Positions 1-6,120 of a DNA stretch of 6,758 nucleotides are shown piece by piece. Position numbers and translations under genes: made by a program. Source of the stretch: Campylobacteraceae bacterium (GTDB taxonomy: Bacteria > Campylobacterota > Campylobacteria > Campylobacterales > Sulfurovaceae). Position 1 is the stretch's first letter; the number at the start of each line of letters is the position of its first letter. The notes beneath the pieces were generated by a model. The model ran no database searches, was not told where the DNA came from, and worked only from the letters and a program-made list of their open reading frames with translations. Location of the stretch: NCBI GenBank assembly GCA_027063325.1, contig JAMOSA010000208.1:1-6758 (forward strand). Reading direction: 5' to 3'.

Positions 1-419
1 CCACTTCCATATATTTTGCATACCTTCTAAAAGAGGTACTTTTTGAGTGTGACAATAGAGTATGGGTTAAGTGGCCAAATGATTTATATATAGATAATCT
101 CAAGTGTGGTGGGGTAATTACTTGGAAAAAAAGAGATTTTTTTATAGTAGGTATTGGAGTAAATTTTGTAGAACCAACACCAAAATTTGGGTATATTGAG
201 TGTCAATACAAAGCTTATAGGGTAGTAGAAATCTATCTTGAAAAATTAAAACAAAAATATAAATGGAAGCATCTCTTTAGTAACTATCGGATAGAATTTG
301 AGAAGAGCAAACAATTTTCGTTTCATCACAATGGGGAAAAGATAAACCTTGATAGAGCTATTTTATGTGAAGATGGTTCTGTTTTGATAAATGGGGAAAG
401 GATAGTAAATCTCAGATGA
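1..419 (+). CDS. birA: Biotin--[acetyl-CoA-carboxylase] ligase BirA, C-terminal part (5' end outside window)
   Basis: BirA activates biotin with ATP to biotinyl-AMP and transfers it to the acceptor lysine of biotin carboxyl carrier proteins in the cytoplasm. The open frame has codons starting at position 3 and runs 138 residues to TGA at 417-419. It contains the family hallmark KWPND (69-83), whose lysine is the conserved active-site residue. A GG-V-I-T strand follows, then GIGVN (150-164), the conserved core strand of the catalytic domain. The end, DGSVLINGERIVNLR, resembles the short C-terminal cap of compact Campylobacterota enzymes. The N-terminal biotin/ATP-binding GRGxxG loop and the start codon lie upstream, so I cannot tell whether a DNA-binding repressor domain is present; relatives known to me are about 210 residues and lack one. 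The stop overlaps the parA start by four bases, suggesting translational coupling. Confidence 0.93.
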   Translation, partial: TSIYFAYLLKEVLFECDNRVWVKWPNDLYIDNLKCGGVITWKKRDFFIVGIGVNFVEPTPKFGYIECQYKAYRVVEIYLEKLKQKYKWKHLFSNYRIEFEKSKQFSFHHNGEKINLDRAILCEDGSVLINGERIVNLR

Positions 420-1198
420 GTGAAGTAATAAGTATAGCCAACCAAAAAGGTGGGGTAGGTAAGACAACAACAGCAGTCAATTTGGCTGCTTCATTGGCAG
501 AGAAGGGTAAAAAGGTACTACTAATTGATGTAGATCCTCAATCAAATGCTACTACAAATTTGGGTTTTAGCAGAAATGATTATGAGTTTAATATATATCA
601 TGCATTGATAGGGACCAAAAAAATTTCTGAAATAATACTCAAAACAGAGATAAAGGGTTTGCATTTGGCTCCTTCAAATATAGGATTGGTTGGTATTGAA
701 AAGCAATACTATGATGGCAAAAAGAAAAATAGAGAGTTGATGCTAAGTCGTAGAATTGAGGAGATAAAATCAAAATACAATTATATTATTATAGATTCAC
801 CTCCTGCACTTGGTCCTATTACAATCAATGCTTTAAGTGCATCTGATTCTGTAATTATTCCAATACAGTGTGAATTTTTTGCACTTGAGGGGTTGGCACA
901 ATTACTAAATACTGTATCTTTACTTAAAAAAACTATTAATCCAAAGTTGCGTATCAAAGGTTTTTTACCTACAATGTACACTACACAAAATAATCTAGCA
1001 AAGCAGGTATTGGCAGATTTGGAGCATCACTTCAAAGATAAACTCTTTGTATCTGGTGATGATTATATTGTGGTACCAAGAAATATCAAAATTGCAGAGA
1101 GTCCCAGTTTTGGTAAACCTGTAATAAACTATGCAGGTAAATCCAGAGGTTCTCAGGCATACAGAGCATTGGCTTCGGCTATTTTGGAGGAGTATTAA
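416..1198 (+). CDS. parA: Chromosome-partitioning ATPase ParA (Soj family)
   Basis: ParA is a deviant Walker-type ATPase that dimerises on ATP, binds nucleoid DNA non-specifically and moves ParB-parS complexes during chromosome segregation. The 260 residues begin directly with the P-loop KGGVGKTT (residues 11-18), which holds the signature lysine K11 and the Walker lysine K16. Walker A' follows as LLIDVDPQ (D40) and Walker B as YIIIDSPP (D127). The late segment VPRNIKIAESPSFGKP is typical of chromosomal Soj proteins. There is no N-terminal helix-turn-helix extension, which separates it from large plasmid ParA proteins. The ATG shares ATGA with the birA stop. The nearest purine-rich Shine-Dalgarno-like stretch (AAAGGA, 397-402) is 13 bases away, longer than usual, so coupling to birA translation is likely. 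No alternative start is visible just upstream in frame. parB follows with a one-base overlap. Confidence 0.97.
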   Translation: MSEVISIANQKGGVGKTTTAVNLAASLAEKGKKVLLIDVDPQSNATTNLGFSRNDYEFNIYHALIGTKKISEIILKTEIKGLHLAPSNIGLVGIEKQYYDGKKKNRELMLSRRIEEIKSKYNYIIIDSPPALGPITINALSASDSVIIPIQCEFFALEGLAQLLNTVSLLKKTINPKLRIKGFLPTMYTTQNNLAKQVLADLEHHFKDKLFVSGDDYIVVPRNIKIAESPSFGKPVINYAGKSRGSQAYRALASAILEEY

Positions 1199-2085
1199 TG
1201 GCACTTGGCAAAGGACTTGGCTCAATACTTGAAGAGGTGGCATACTCTTATGAAGAGGATTTGAATGATAATAGTTTGGATGAGAGTGAAATTGAACAGC
1301 TTGTTTGTGAAATTGATATAGATTCAATTGATCCAAATCCGTATCAGCCAAGAGTACGATTTGATGAACAGAAACTTCAAGAACTTAGCAGTTCTATTAA
1401 AGAGCATGGATTAATTCAACCTGTTGTGGTTGTAGCAGTTGAAAATAGATATATACTTGTAGCCGGAGAGAGGAGATTAAGAGCTCATAAACTTGCTGGA
1501 CTTAACAAAATCAAAGCAATTGTTGCTGATATTGACTTCGAAGAGATTAGAATGCGAGAGTTGGCTTTGGTAGAGAATATCCAAAGAGAGAATCTCAATC
1601 CTATAGAACTTGCCAAAGCTTATAAAGAGCTTATAGAAGTACACAATATAACCCATGAAGAGTTAGCAAGAATTTTACATAAAAGCCGTTCTCAAATTAC
1701 AAATACAATCAGAATACTATCTCTCTCTCCAGAGGTTCAAAAAAGAGTACTTGAAGAGAAGATAACCCAAGGACATGCAAAAATTCTGATAGGTTTAGAT
1801 GAGAGTGAACAGATTAAAATGGCTGATACAATCATTGGTCAAAAGCTCAGTGTTAGAGATACAGAGAGGGTTGTAAAGTCAAAAAAGAGTTCCAAAGTAA
1901 GAGAAATCAAAAGAGTTGCTGATGAAAATATATACAAGTTACCAAAAGATGCCCACAAAATAGTAACTTCAGCTTTGGGACTCAAAAGCAGGTCAAAAGG
2001 TAACAAAATAGAGATATATTTTAATAATAATGAAGAATGGGAGCAATTTATAAGAGTAGTTGATGTTAACAATTGTAATAATTAA
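1198..2085 (+). CDS. parB: Chromosome-partitioning protein ParB (Spo0J family), parS-binding CTPase
   Basis: ParB loads at parS sites, spreads as a CTP-dependent DNA clamp and is the cargo adaptor for ParA. The 295 residues begin with GKGLGSIL (4-11), the short basic N-terminal motif that stimulates the ParA ATPase. An acidic linker follows (about 12-38). The N-terminal domain begins near PNPYQPR (46-52) and carries the CTP-binding motifs AGERRLRA (89-96) and ENIQRENLNPIE (126-137). A helix-turn-helix lies at about 152-172 (ITHEELARILHKSRSQITN), then ITQGHAKILIGL (189-200). The C-terminal part (about 245-290), with a lysine-rich strand and EEWEQFI helix, matches the dimerisation domain. The start is supported by GGAGG at 1186-1190, seven bases from the ATG, inside the parA end. 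The last codons form the left arm of an inverted repeat. I saw no full parS palindrome in the window. Confidence 0.97.
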   Translation: MALGKGLGSILEEVAYSYEEDLNDNSLDESEIEQLVCEIDIDSIDPNPYQPRVRFDEQKLQELSSSIKEHGLIQPVVVVAVENRYILVAGERRLRAHKLAGLNKIKAIVADIDFEEIRMRELALVENIQRENLNPIELAKAYKELIEVHNITHEELARILHKSRSQITNTIRILSLSPEVQKRVLEEKITQGHAKILIGLDESEQIKMADTIIGQKLSVRDTERVVKSKKSSKVREIKRVADENIYKLPKDAHKIVTSALGLKSRSKGNKIEIYFNNNEEWEQFIRVVDVNNCNN

Positions 2086-2111
2086 TCCCTATTTAACTAC
2101 ACTATTGTTAA
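2066..2111. repeat. 8-bp inverted repeat TTAACAAT / ATTGTTAA flanking the parB stop
   Basis: TTAACAAT at 2066-2073 is the exact reverse complement of ATTGTTAA at 2104-2111, with 30 bases between them. The left arm is inside the parB coding end. The right arm overlaps the candidate extended -10 box. The arms contain only one G/C pair each and no T-tract follows, so a Rho-independent terminator is unlikely. A protein-binding operator is possible but unproven. In A/T-rich DNA such a match can also arise by chance. Confidence 0.45.
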
Positions 2112-2114
2112 AAT
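2106..2114 (+). promoter_or_regulatory. Candidate extended -10 promoter for the atp operon
   Basis: The parB-atpF' spacer contains TG-T-TAAAAT: a TG dinucleotide at 2106-2107, one base, then TAAAAT at 2109-2114 (five of six matches to TATAAT). No good -35 box stands 16-18 bases upstream. That is normal for the housekeeping sigma factor of Campylobacterota, which tolerates a missing -35. The predicted start near 2121 would give a leader of about 19 bases that keeps the Shine-Dalgarno sequence AGGAG (2130-2134). This is inference from motif and position only; read-through from parAB remains possible. Confidence 0.45.
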
Positions 2115-2139
2115 ACTACAAATCTTAAGAGGAGAGCAG

Positions 2140-2562
2140 ATGCTTGATTTACACCCATATCTAATGCTATTTGTTCTAGGTCTATTTCTATTCCTAGTCT
2201 ATCGTTTGAATACACTGCTGTATCAACCGCTCATTAGATTTATGGATAATCGTGATAGAACGATTGCCAAAGATCTAAAAGATGCAAATAATCTTAGCAG
2301 TGACAGTGAAGAGTTGTTGGCAGAGGCAGCCCAAAACATAGAGAGTGCAAAGGCTCAAGCTGCTAAAATGAGACATGAAGTTATAGAGCAGTGTAAGCTT
2401 GAAAATGAGAAGGCAATATTAGCCAAACAAGCAGAGCTTGATGCTGAGTATGAGAAGTTTGTCCAAAGACTTGAAGAGGAGAAAGAGGCATTAAAAGGTG
2501 CTATTCTTTCACAACTTCCTCTTATTAAAGAGAGTCTTAAAGCTAAATTTAGTCAAATCTGA
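2140..2562 (+). CDS. atpF': ATP synthase Fo subunit b' (peripheral stalk)
   Basis: This is one of two b-type subunits forming the peripheral stalk that holds the F1 head still against the rotating c-ring. The 140 residues comprise a membrane helix at about 6-23 (PYLMLFVLGLFLFLVYRL) followed by a long charged helix rich in Ala, Glu and Lys (about 36-130), as expected for a parallel coiled coil. The segment LLYQPLIRFMDNRD after the membrane helix is the typical b-subunit transition to the stalk. Compared with the next gene it is shorter and lacks an N-terminal signal-like segment, which fits b' rather than b. The start is set by AGGAG at 2130-2134, five bases before ATG. It follows parB after 54 bases and precedes atpF by 14 bases. 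Separate b' and b genes are usual in Campylobacterota and in photosynthetic bacteria. Confidence 0.93.
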   Translation: MLDLHPYLMLFVLGLFLFLVYRLNTLLYQPLIRFMDNRDRTIAKDLKDANNLSSDSEELLAEAAQNIESAKAQAAKMRHEVIEQCKLENEKAILAKQAELDAEYEKFVQRLEEEKEALKGAILSQLPLIKESLKAKFSQI

Positions 2563-2576
2563 TACGGGAAGGTCTC

Positions 2577-3125
2577 ATGAAAAAAAATACAATCATATAT
2601 ATTTTGGCGGTTTTAATACCCGTACTGCTATTTGGAAATGAGGGAGCTGAGGGTGGTCATTATTTGGCTATCACAGGTAGAGAGAATGATTTTTGGCCAA
2701 GAGTATTTAACTTTGCTATATTTGCAGGGTTAGCATACTATCTATTGGCTGATACAATCAGAGATTTTTTCAAATCTCGTAGTGAAAATATTGCATCTCA
2801 GCTAAAAGAGATTGAAGCTAAACTTCAAGCTGCAAAAGAGGCTAGAAAGAGTGCAGAGAAGCAACTTGAAGAGAGTAAAAGAAAAGCTGAAGAGATATTA
2901 AGAGATGCAGAAAAAGAGGTAGCTTTACTCAAAGAGAAATTTGCTGAACTTGGTCAAAAAGAGATAGAGGCACTTCAAAAGCAGTTTGAAGAGAAGCTTG
3001 ATACTCAAGAGAGAAAGATGAAAAGAGAGATGATAGCATCACTGCTTGATGAGAATATCAGTAATGATGATATACCATTAAGTGGTAAAGCTATTGTAGA
3101 AACAGTTAGCAAGAAGGTGGCATAA
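2577..3125 (+). CDS. atpF: ATP synthase Fo subunit b (peripheral stalk), with signal-like N-terminus
   Basis: The b subunit pairs with b' to anchor the F1 head to the membrane. The 182-residue protein has two hydrophobic stretches. The first, residues 2-20 (KK followed by an Ile/Leu/Val run ending in LLFG), looks like a signal peptide or extra membrane anchor. The second, about 43-58 (VFNFAIFAGLAYYLLA), is the normal b-subunit membrane helix, followed by DTIRDFFKSR and a long charged helix (about 66-155) with Lys/Glu/Ala repeats. If the first stretch is a cleaved signal, residues about 21-42 would face the periplasm. The Shine-Dalgarno candidate is GGGAAGG (2566-2572), four bases before ATG, an imperfect match. 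Eight A bases directly follow the ATG. The stop overlaps the atpH start by one base, implying coupled translation of b and delta. Confidence 0.93.
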   Translation: MKKNTIIYILAVLIPVLLFGNEGAEGGHYLAITGRENDFWPRVFNFAIFAGLAYYLLADTIRDFFKSRSENIASQLKEIEAKLQAAKEARKSAEKQLEESKRKAEEILRDAEKEVALLKEKFAELGQKEIEALQKQFEEKLDTQERKMKREMIASLLDENISNDDIPLSGKAIVETVSKKVA

Positions 3126-3658
3126 TGGAAGAGCTTATAGCAAAGAGATATGCAGTGGCACTTTTGGAGTTAAGTGACAGTAAAGTACTCCAAAATCAAA
3201 TTGCATCACTTGAAAATATGGTAGAGGCATTAGCTACTAATCGCATCAAAGAGATTGTTGAATCTCCACTTGTTTCAAACAGCGATAAATTTAAAACTCT
3301 TGTAGAGCCTCTAAAGGGTTCTATAGATGATACTCTTTATAAACTAATTGCTATAATGAGTCAAAAGGGTAGATTAAATTTACTTCCTGAACTTTTAGAT
3401 ATTATAAAGTTTGAGATGAAAAAGCGTTCAAATAAGTTTGAGGGTACTATTGAGAGTGATAAGAGTCTAACAAGTAGAGATATAGCAGATCTTGAAAAGA
3501 CTCTTCAAAAATATAGTGGTGCTAAAATAACACTCAAAAAGGTTGGTGAAACCGAAGATGGTATTCGTGTAAAAGTTGAGGATTTGGGTTTGGAGCTGAA
3601 TTTCTCCAAGAGCAGAGTAAAAGCAGACTTGTTGGCATATATCCAACAGGCAATATAA
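3125..3658 (+). CDS. atpH: ATP synthase F1 subunit delta
   Basis: Delta (OSCP family) links the top of the alpha3beta3 head to the peripheral-stalk b subunits. At 177 residues it has the usual family length. The helical N-terminal domain (about 1-105) opens with the characteristic IAKRYAVALLEL and includes LIAIMSQKGRLNLLPELLDII. The smaller C-terminal domain ends with the family signature region GIRVKVEDLGLELNFSKSRVK (about 146-166), the equivalent of the G-hydrophobic-RV-G segment before the final helix. It starts at an ATG sharing one base with the atpF stop. An AGAAGGTGG-like ribosome-binding stretch lies at 3112-3120. Its position between atpF and atpA is the standard order in atp operons. 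Confidence 0.96.
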   Translation: MEELIAKRYAVALLELSDSKVLQNQIASLENMVEALATNRIKEIVESPLVSNSDKFKTLVEPLKGSIDDTLYKLIAIMSQKGRLNLLPELLDIIKFEMKKRSNKFEGTIESDKSLTSRDIADLEKTLQKYSGAKITLKKVGETEDGIRVKVEDLGLELNFSKSRVKADLLAYIQQAI

Positions 3659-3660
3659 AC

Positions 3661-3666
3661 TATAAT
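3661..3666 (+). promoter_or_regulatory. TATAAT box in the atpH-atpA spacer (weak internal promoter candidate)
   Basis: A perfect TATAAT hexamer lies at 3661-3666. A TTGGCA element at 3632-3637 is 23 bases upstream, too far for a standard sigma-70 promoter. There is no TG extension. A start about seven bases downstream (near 3673) would fall inside the Shine-Dalgarno sequence and leave a leader of only about 11 bases. It may therefore be chance in A/T-rich DNA. Confidence 0.2.
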
Positions 3667-3671
3667 TACAG

Positions 3672-3678
3672 AAAGGAG
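3672..3678 (+). promoter_or_regulatory. Strong ribosome-binding site for the GTG start of atpA
   Basis: AAAGGAG lies five bases before a GTG codon at 3684. This fixes GTG as the atpA start: the frame is closed upstream by TAA at 3663, and the first in-frame ATG is at codon 50, inside the conserved N-terminal beta-barrel. The strong site probably offsets the weaker start codon, since alpha is needed in three copies per complex. Confidence 0.85.
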
Positions 3679-3683
3679 TAGCA

Positions 3684-5198
3684 GTGGCAACAAAATTGCA
3701 AGCGGACGAGATCAGTTCCATAATAAAAGAGCGAATTGAGAATTTTGAACTGGATATAGATATTAATGAGGTAGGTAAAGTAATAGGTATCGGTGATGGT
3801 ATTGCTAAAGTCTATGGACTTAGCAATGTTATGGCTGGTGAGATGGTTGAGTTTGAAAATGGTACAAAGGGTATGGTACTTAACCTTGAAGAGGCAAGTG
3901 TAGGTATCGTTATCCTTGGTGAATATACAGATATTCATGAGGGAATGAGTGTAAAAAGACTTGCAGCTCTTCTTCAGGTGCCAGTTGGTGATTCTGTAGT
4001 AGGTAGAATTGTAAACCCTCTTGGTGAGCCAATTGATGGTAAAGGTCCAATTGAAGCTAGTGAGCATAGATTTGTTGAAGAGAAAGCTCCTGGTATTATG
4101 GCTAGAAAATCTGTACATGAACCACTCCAAACTGGTATCAAGGCGATTGATGCACTAGTTCCAGTTGGTCGTGGGCAAAGAGAACTTATTATTGGTGACA
4201 GACAAACAGGTAAAACAACTCTAGCAATTGATACAATCATCAACCAAAAGGGTCAAGATGTAATCTGTATCTATGTAGCTATTGGTCAAAAGCAATCAAC
4301 TGTAGCATCTATGGTTAAAAAACTAGAAGAGCATGGTGCAATGGAATATACAATTGTAGTTAATGCAGGTGCTTCAGATCCAGCTGCATTGCAGTATCTA
4401 GCTCCATATGCTGGTGTAACCATGGCTGAATACTTTAGAGATAATGGCAGACATGCAGTAATATTTTATGATGATTTATCAAAACATGCTGTTGCATATA
4501 GAGAGTTATCATTGATTCTTAGAAGACCACCAGGTAGAGAGGCATATCCTGGAGATGTATTCTATCTACACTCAAGACTTCTTGAGCGTGCAGCAAAACT
4601 GAGTGATGAACTTGGTGCAGGTAGTATTACGGCATTCCCAATTATTGAGACACAAGCAGGAGATGTATCTGCATATATTCCTACAAATGTTATCTCAATT
4701 ACAGATGGTCAGATCTTCTTGGAGACCGATTTGTTCAACTCTGGTGTAAGACCAGCTATTAATGTTGGATTATCTGTTTCTCGTGTTGGTGGTGCTGCTC
4801 AAATCAAAGCTACTAAGCAAGTATCTGGTACTCTTAGACTAGATTTGGCATCTTATCGTGAACTACAAGCATTTGCTCAGTTCGCATCAGATCTTGATGA
4901 GCATAGCCGTCATCAACTAGAAAGAGGTGAGAGAATGGTTGAGATTCTAAAGCAACCTCCATACTCTCCAATTCCGGTTGAGAAGCAGGTAGTAATTATA
5001 TATGCTGGTACAAAAGGGTATTTGGATGATATTCCAGTATCAGCAGTAACCAAGTTTGAGGCTGAACTCTATCCGTTTATCGAGGCCAAGTATAGTAATA
5101 TTTTAGATTCAATCAAAGAGTCTAAAAAGCTTGACAACGATACAGAAGAAGAGCTCAAAAAAGCACTTGAGGATTTCAAATCTCAGTTTGTAGCATAA
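3684..5198 (+). CDS. atpA: ATP synthase F1 subunit alpha
   Basis: Alpha is the non-catalytic nucleotide-binding subunit. Three copies alternate with beta in the F1 head, and each contributes an arginine to the neighbouring catalytic site. The 504 residues show the N-terminal beta-barrel (about 25-95), then the P-loop GDRQTGKT (171-178), Walker B VIFYDD (259-264), LILRRPPGREAYPGDVFYLHSRLLERAAKL, and PAINVGLSVSRVGG. In the last, R367 is the catalytic arginine finger equivalent. The C-terminal helical domain runs to the end, and length and motifs are complete. It starts at GTG behind a strong AAAGGAG site. The protein closely resembles my recollection of Campylobacterota AtpA, for example in KSVHEPLQTGIKAIDALVP and in QLERGERMVEILKQPPYSP. 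It lies 25 bases after atpH and 10 bases before atpG. Confidence 0.99.
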   Translation: MATKLQADEISSIIKERIENFELDIDINEVGKVIGIGDGIAKVYGLSNVMAGEMVEFENGTKGMVLNLEEASVGIVILGEYTDIHEGMSVKRLAALLQVPVGDSVVGRIVNPLGEPIDGKGPIEASEHRFVEEKAPGIMARKSVHEPLQTGIKAIDALVPVGRGQRELIIGDRQTGKTTLAIDTIINQKGQDVICIYVAIGQKQSTVASMVKKLEEHGAMEYTIVVNAGASDPAALQYLAPYAGVTMAEYFRDNGRHAVIFYDDLSKHAVAYRELSLILRRPPGREAYPGDVFYLHSRLLERAAKLSDELGAGSITAFPIIETQAGDVSAYIPTNVISITDGQIFLETDLFNSGVRPAINVGLSVSRVGGAAQIKATKQVSGTLRLDLASYRELQAFAQFASDLDEHSRHQLERGERMVEILKQPPYSPIPVEKQVVIIYAGTKGYLDDIPVSAVTKFEAELYPFIEAKYSNILDSIKESKKLDNDTEEELKKALEDFKSQFVA

Positions 5199-5208
5199 AG
5201 GCTGATTT

Positions 5209-6099
5209 ATGGCTAACCTGAAAGATATAAAACGCAAGATTAAGAGCGTAAAGGGTACGGGGAAGACAACAAGGGCGATGAAGCTTGTCTCTTCTGCCAA
5301 ACTCAAAAGGGCAGAAGAGCTTGCCAAACGCTCAAGAGTCTATGCAGAGAAGATTAGTGAGATGATAGAAGAGATTGCACTAAATATTGCCAAGCATGGT
5401 GATGCGGTTGACAATCCATTCTTTAAAGTAAACTCTAATCCAAAAGTTGTTGATATAGTATTGATTACTGCTGATAAGGGTTTATGTGGAGGCTTTAATT
5501 CTCAAACAATTAAAGCTGTAAATAGTTTGATAGCTGAGCATAAGGAGTCAGGTGCAGAAGTAAGACTTAGAGCTATTGGTAAAAAGGGTATTGCATACTA
5601 TAACTTTAATCGTGTAGATATGCTTGATACAGTGGAGGGACTCAGTTCTGCTCCTACATATCAAAAAGCTTCTGAGTTTATTCAAAACTGTGTCAAAGAT
5701 TACCTAAATGGTGAAACAGATAGAGTAATTGTAGTTCATAATGGGTATGTAAATATGATTACCCAAGAGATTAGAGTCGATAATCTCTTGCCTGTTGATC
5801 CAGATAAAATAAAAGCAGAAGTTGAGCCAACTACTTCAGAATTAGAAGTAGAACCAGATGATGATGATACACTGCTTCATGCATTAGTAACAAAATATAT
5901 TGAGTATGTAATGTATTATGCACTTATTGATTCATTAGCAGCTGAGCATGGAGCCAGAATGCAAGCTATGGATATGGCAACAAATAATGCTAATGATATG
6001 GTTAAAAAATTGACTGTAGCATACAATAAAGCAAGACAAGAGGCTATTACAACAGAACTGATAGAGATTATCAGTGGTGTTGAGTCTATGAAATCATAA
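5209..6099 (+). CDS. atpG: ATP synthase F1 subunit gamma
   Basis: Gamma is the central rotor shaft that turns inside alpha3beta3 and couples the c-ring to catalysis. The 296 residues start with the conserved coiled-coil helix (ANLKDIKRKIKSVKGTGKTTRAMKLVSSAKLKRAEE). The Rossmann-like middle domain has the ITADKGLCGGFN motif (about 86-97). The C-terminal helix, with AEHGARMQAMDMATNNANDM and YNKARQEAITTELIEIISG, packs against the N-terminal helix in the shaft. An acidic variable loop at 204-220 contains EVEP twice and four aspartates; E. coli gamma also has an aspartate-rich stretch here, so this is variation rather than a new domain. The ATG is preceded by AAAGG (5197-5201) that overlaps the atpA stop. 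The next gene begins 21 bases after the stop. Confidence 0.98.
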   Translation: MANLKDIKRKIKSVKGTGKTTRAMKLVSSAKLKRAEELAKRSRVYAEKISEMIEEIALNIAKHGDAVDNPFFKVNSNPKVVDIVLITADKGLCGGFNSQTIKAVNSLIAEHKESGAEVRLRAIGKKGIAYYNFNRVDMLDTVEGLSSAPTYQKASEFIQNCVKDYLNGETDRVIVVHNGYVNMITQEIRVDNLLPVDPDKIKAEVEPTTSELEVEPDDDDTLLHALVTKYIEYVMYYALIDSLAAEHGARMQAMDMATNNANDMVKKLTVAYNKARQEAITTELIEIISGVESMKS

Positions 6100-6120
6100 A
6101 GATTATAAAGAGGAGAAGTA

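Noticed and set aside
2086..2139. Rho-independent terminator between parB and atpF'
   Set aside because: The only inverted repeat is A/T-rich with a 30-base loop and no following T-tract.
3666..4130. Long antisense open frame opposite the start of atpA, with others opposite parA/parB and atpG/atpD
   Set aside because: They lie wholly within highly conserved genes, show no recognisable domain, and their composition looks like the complement of A/T-rich coding sequence.
4775..4790. TGTTTCTCGTGTTGGT in atpA resembling parS
   Set aside because: About 10 of 16 bases match and the right half is poor. It encodes the invariant VSRVG segment, so the similarity is incidental.
5254..5271. GTGKTT in the N-terminus of AtpG, resembling a P-loop
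   Set aside because: The first glycine of the G-x4-GKT pattern is missing, and the segment is the standard gamma N-terminal helix, which reads T-x-K-[IT]-T-[KR]-AM in the family.
5711..5718. GTGAAACA, a perfect parS half-site, inside atpG
   Set aside because: The other half (5703-5710) matches the palindrome TGTTTCAC at only one position, and the sequence is explained by coding for Gly-Glu-Thr.
6100..6120. TATAAA before atpD as a possible promoter
   Set aside because: It is only a few bases from the ribosome-binding site, has no -35 partner or TG extension, and would give a transcript lacking a usable leader.
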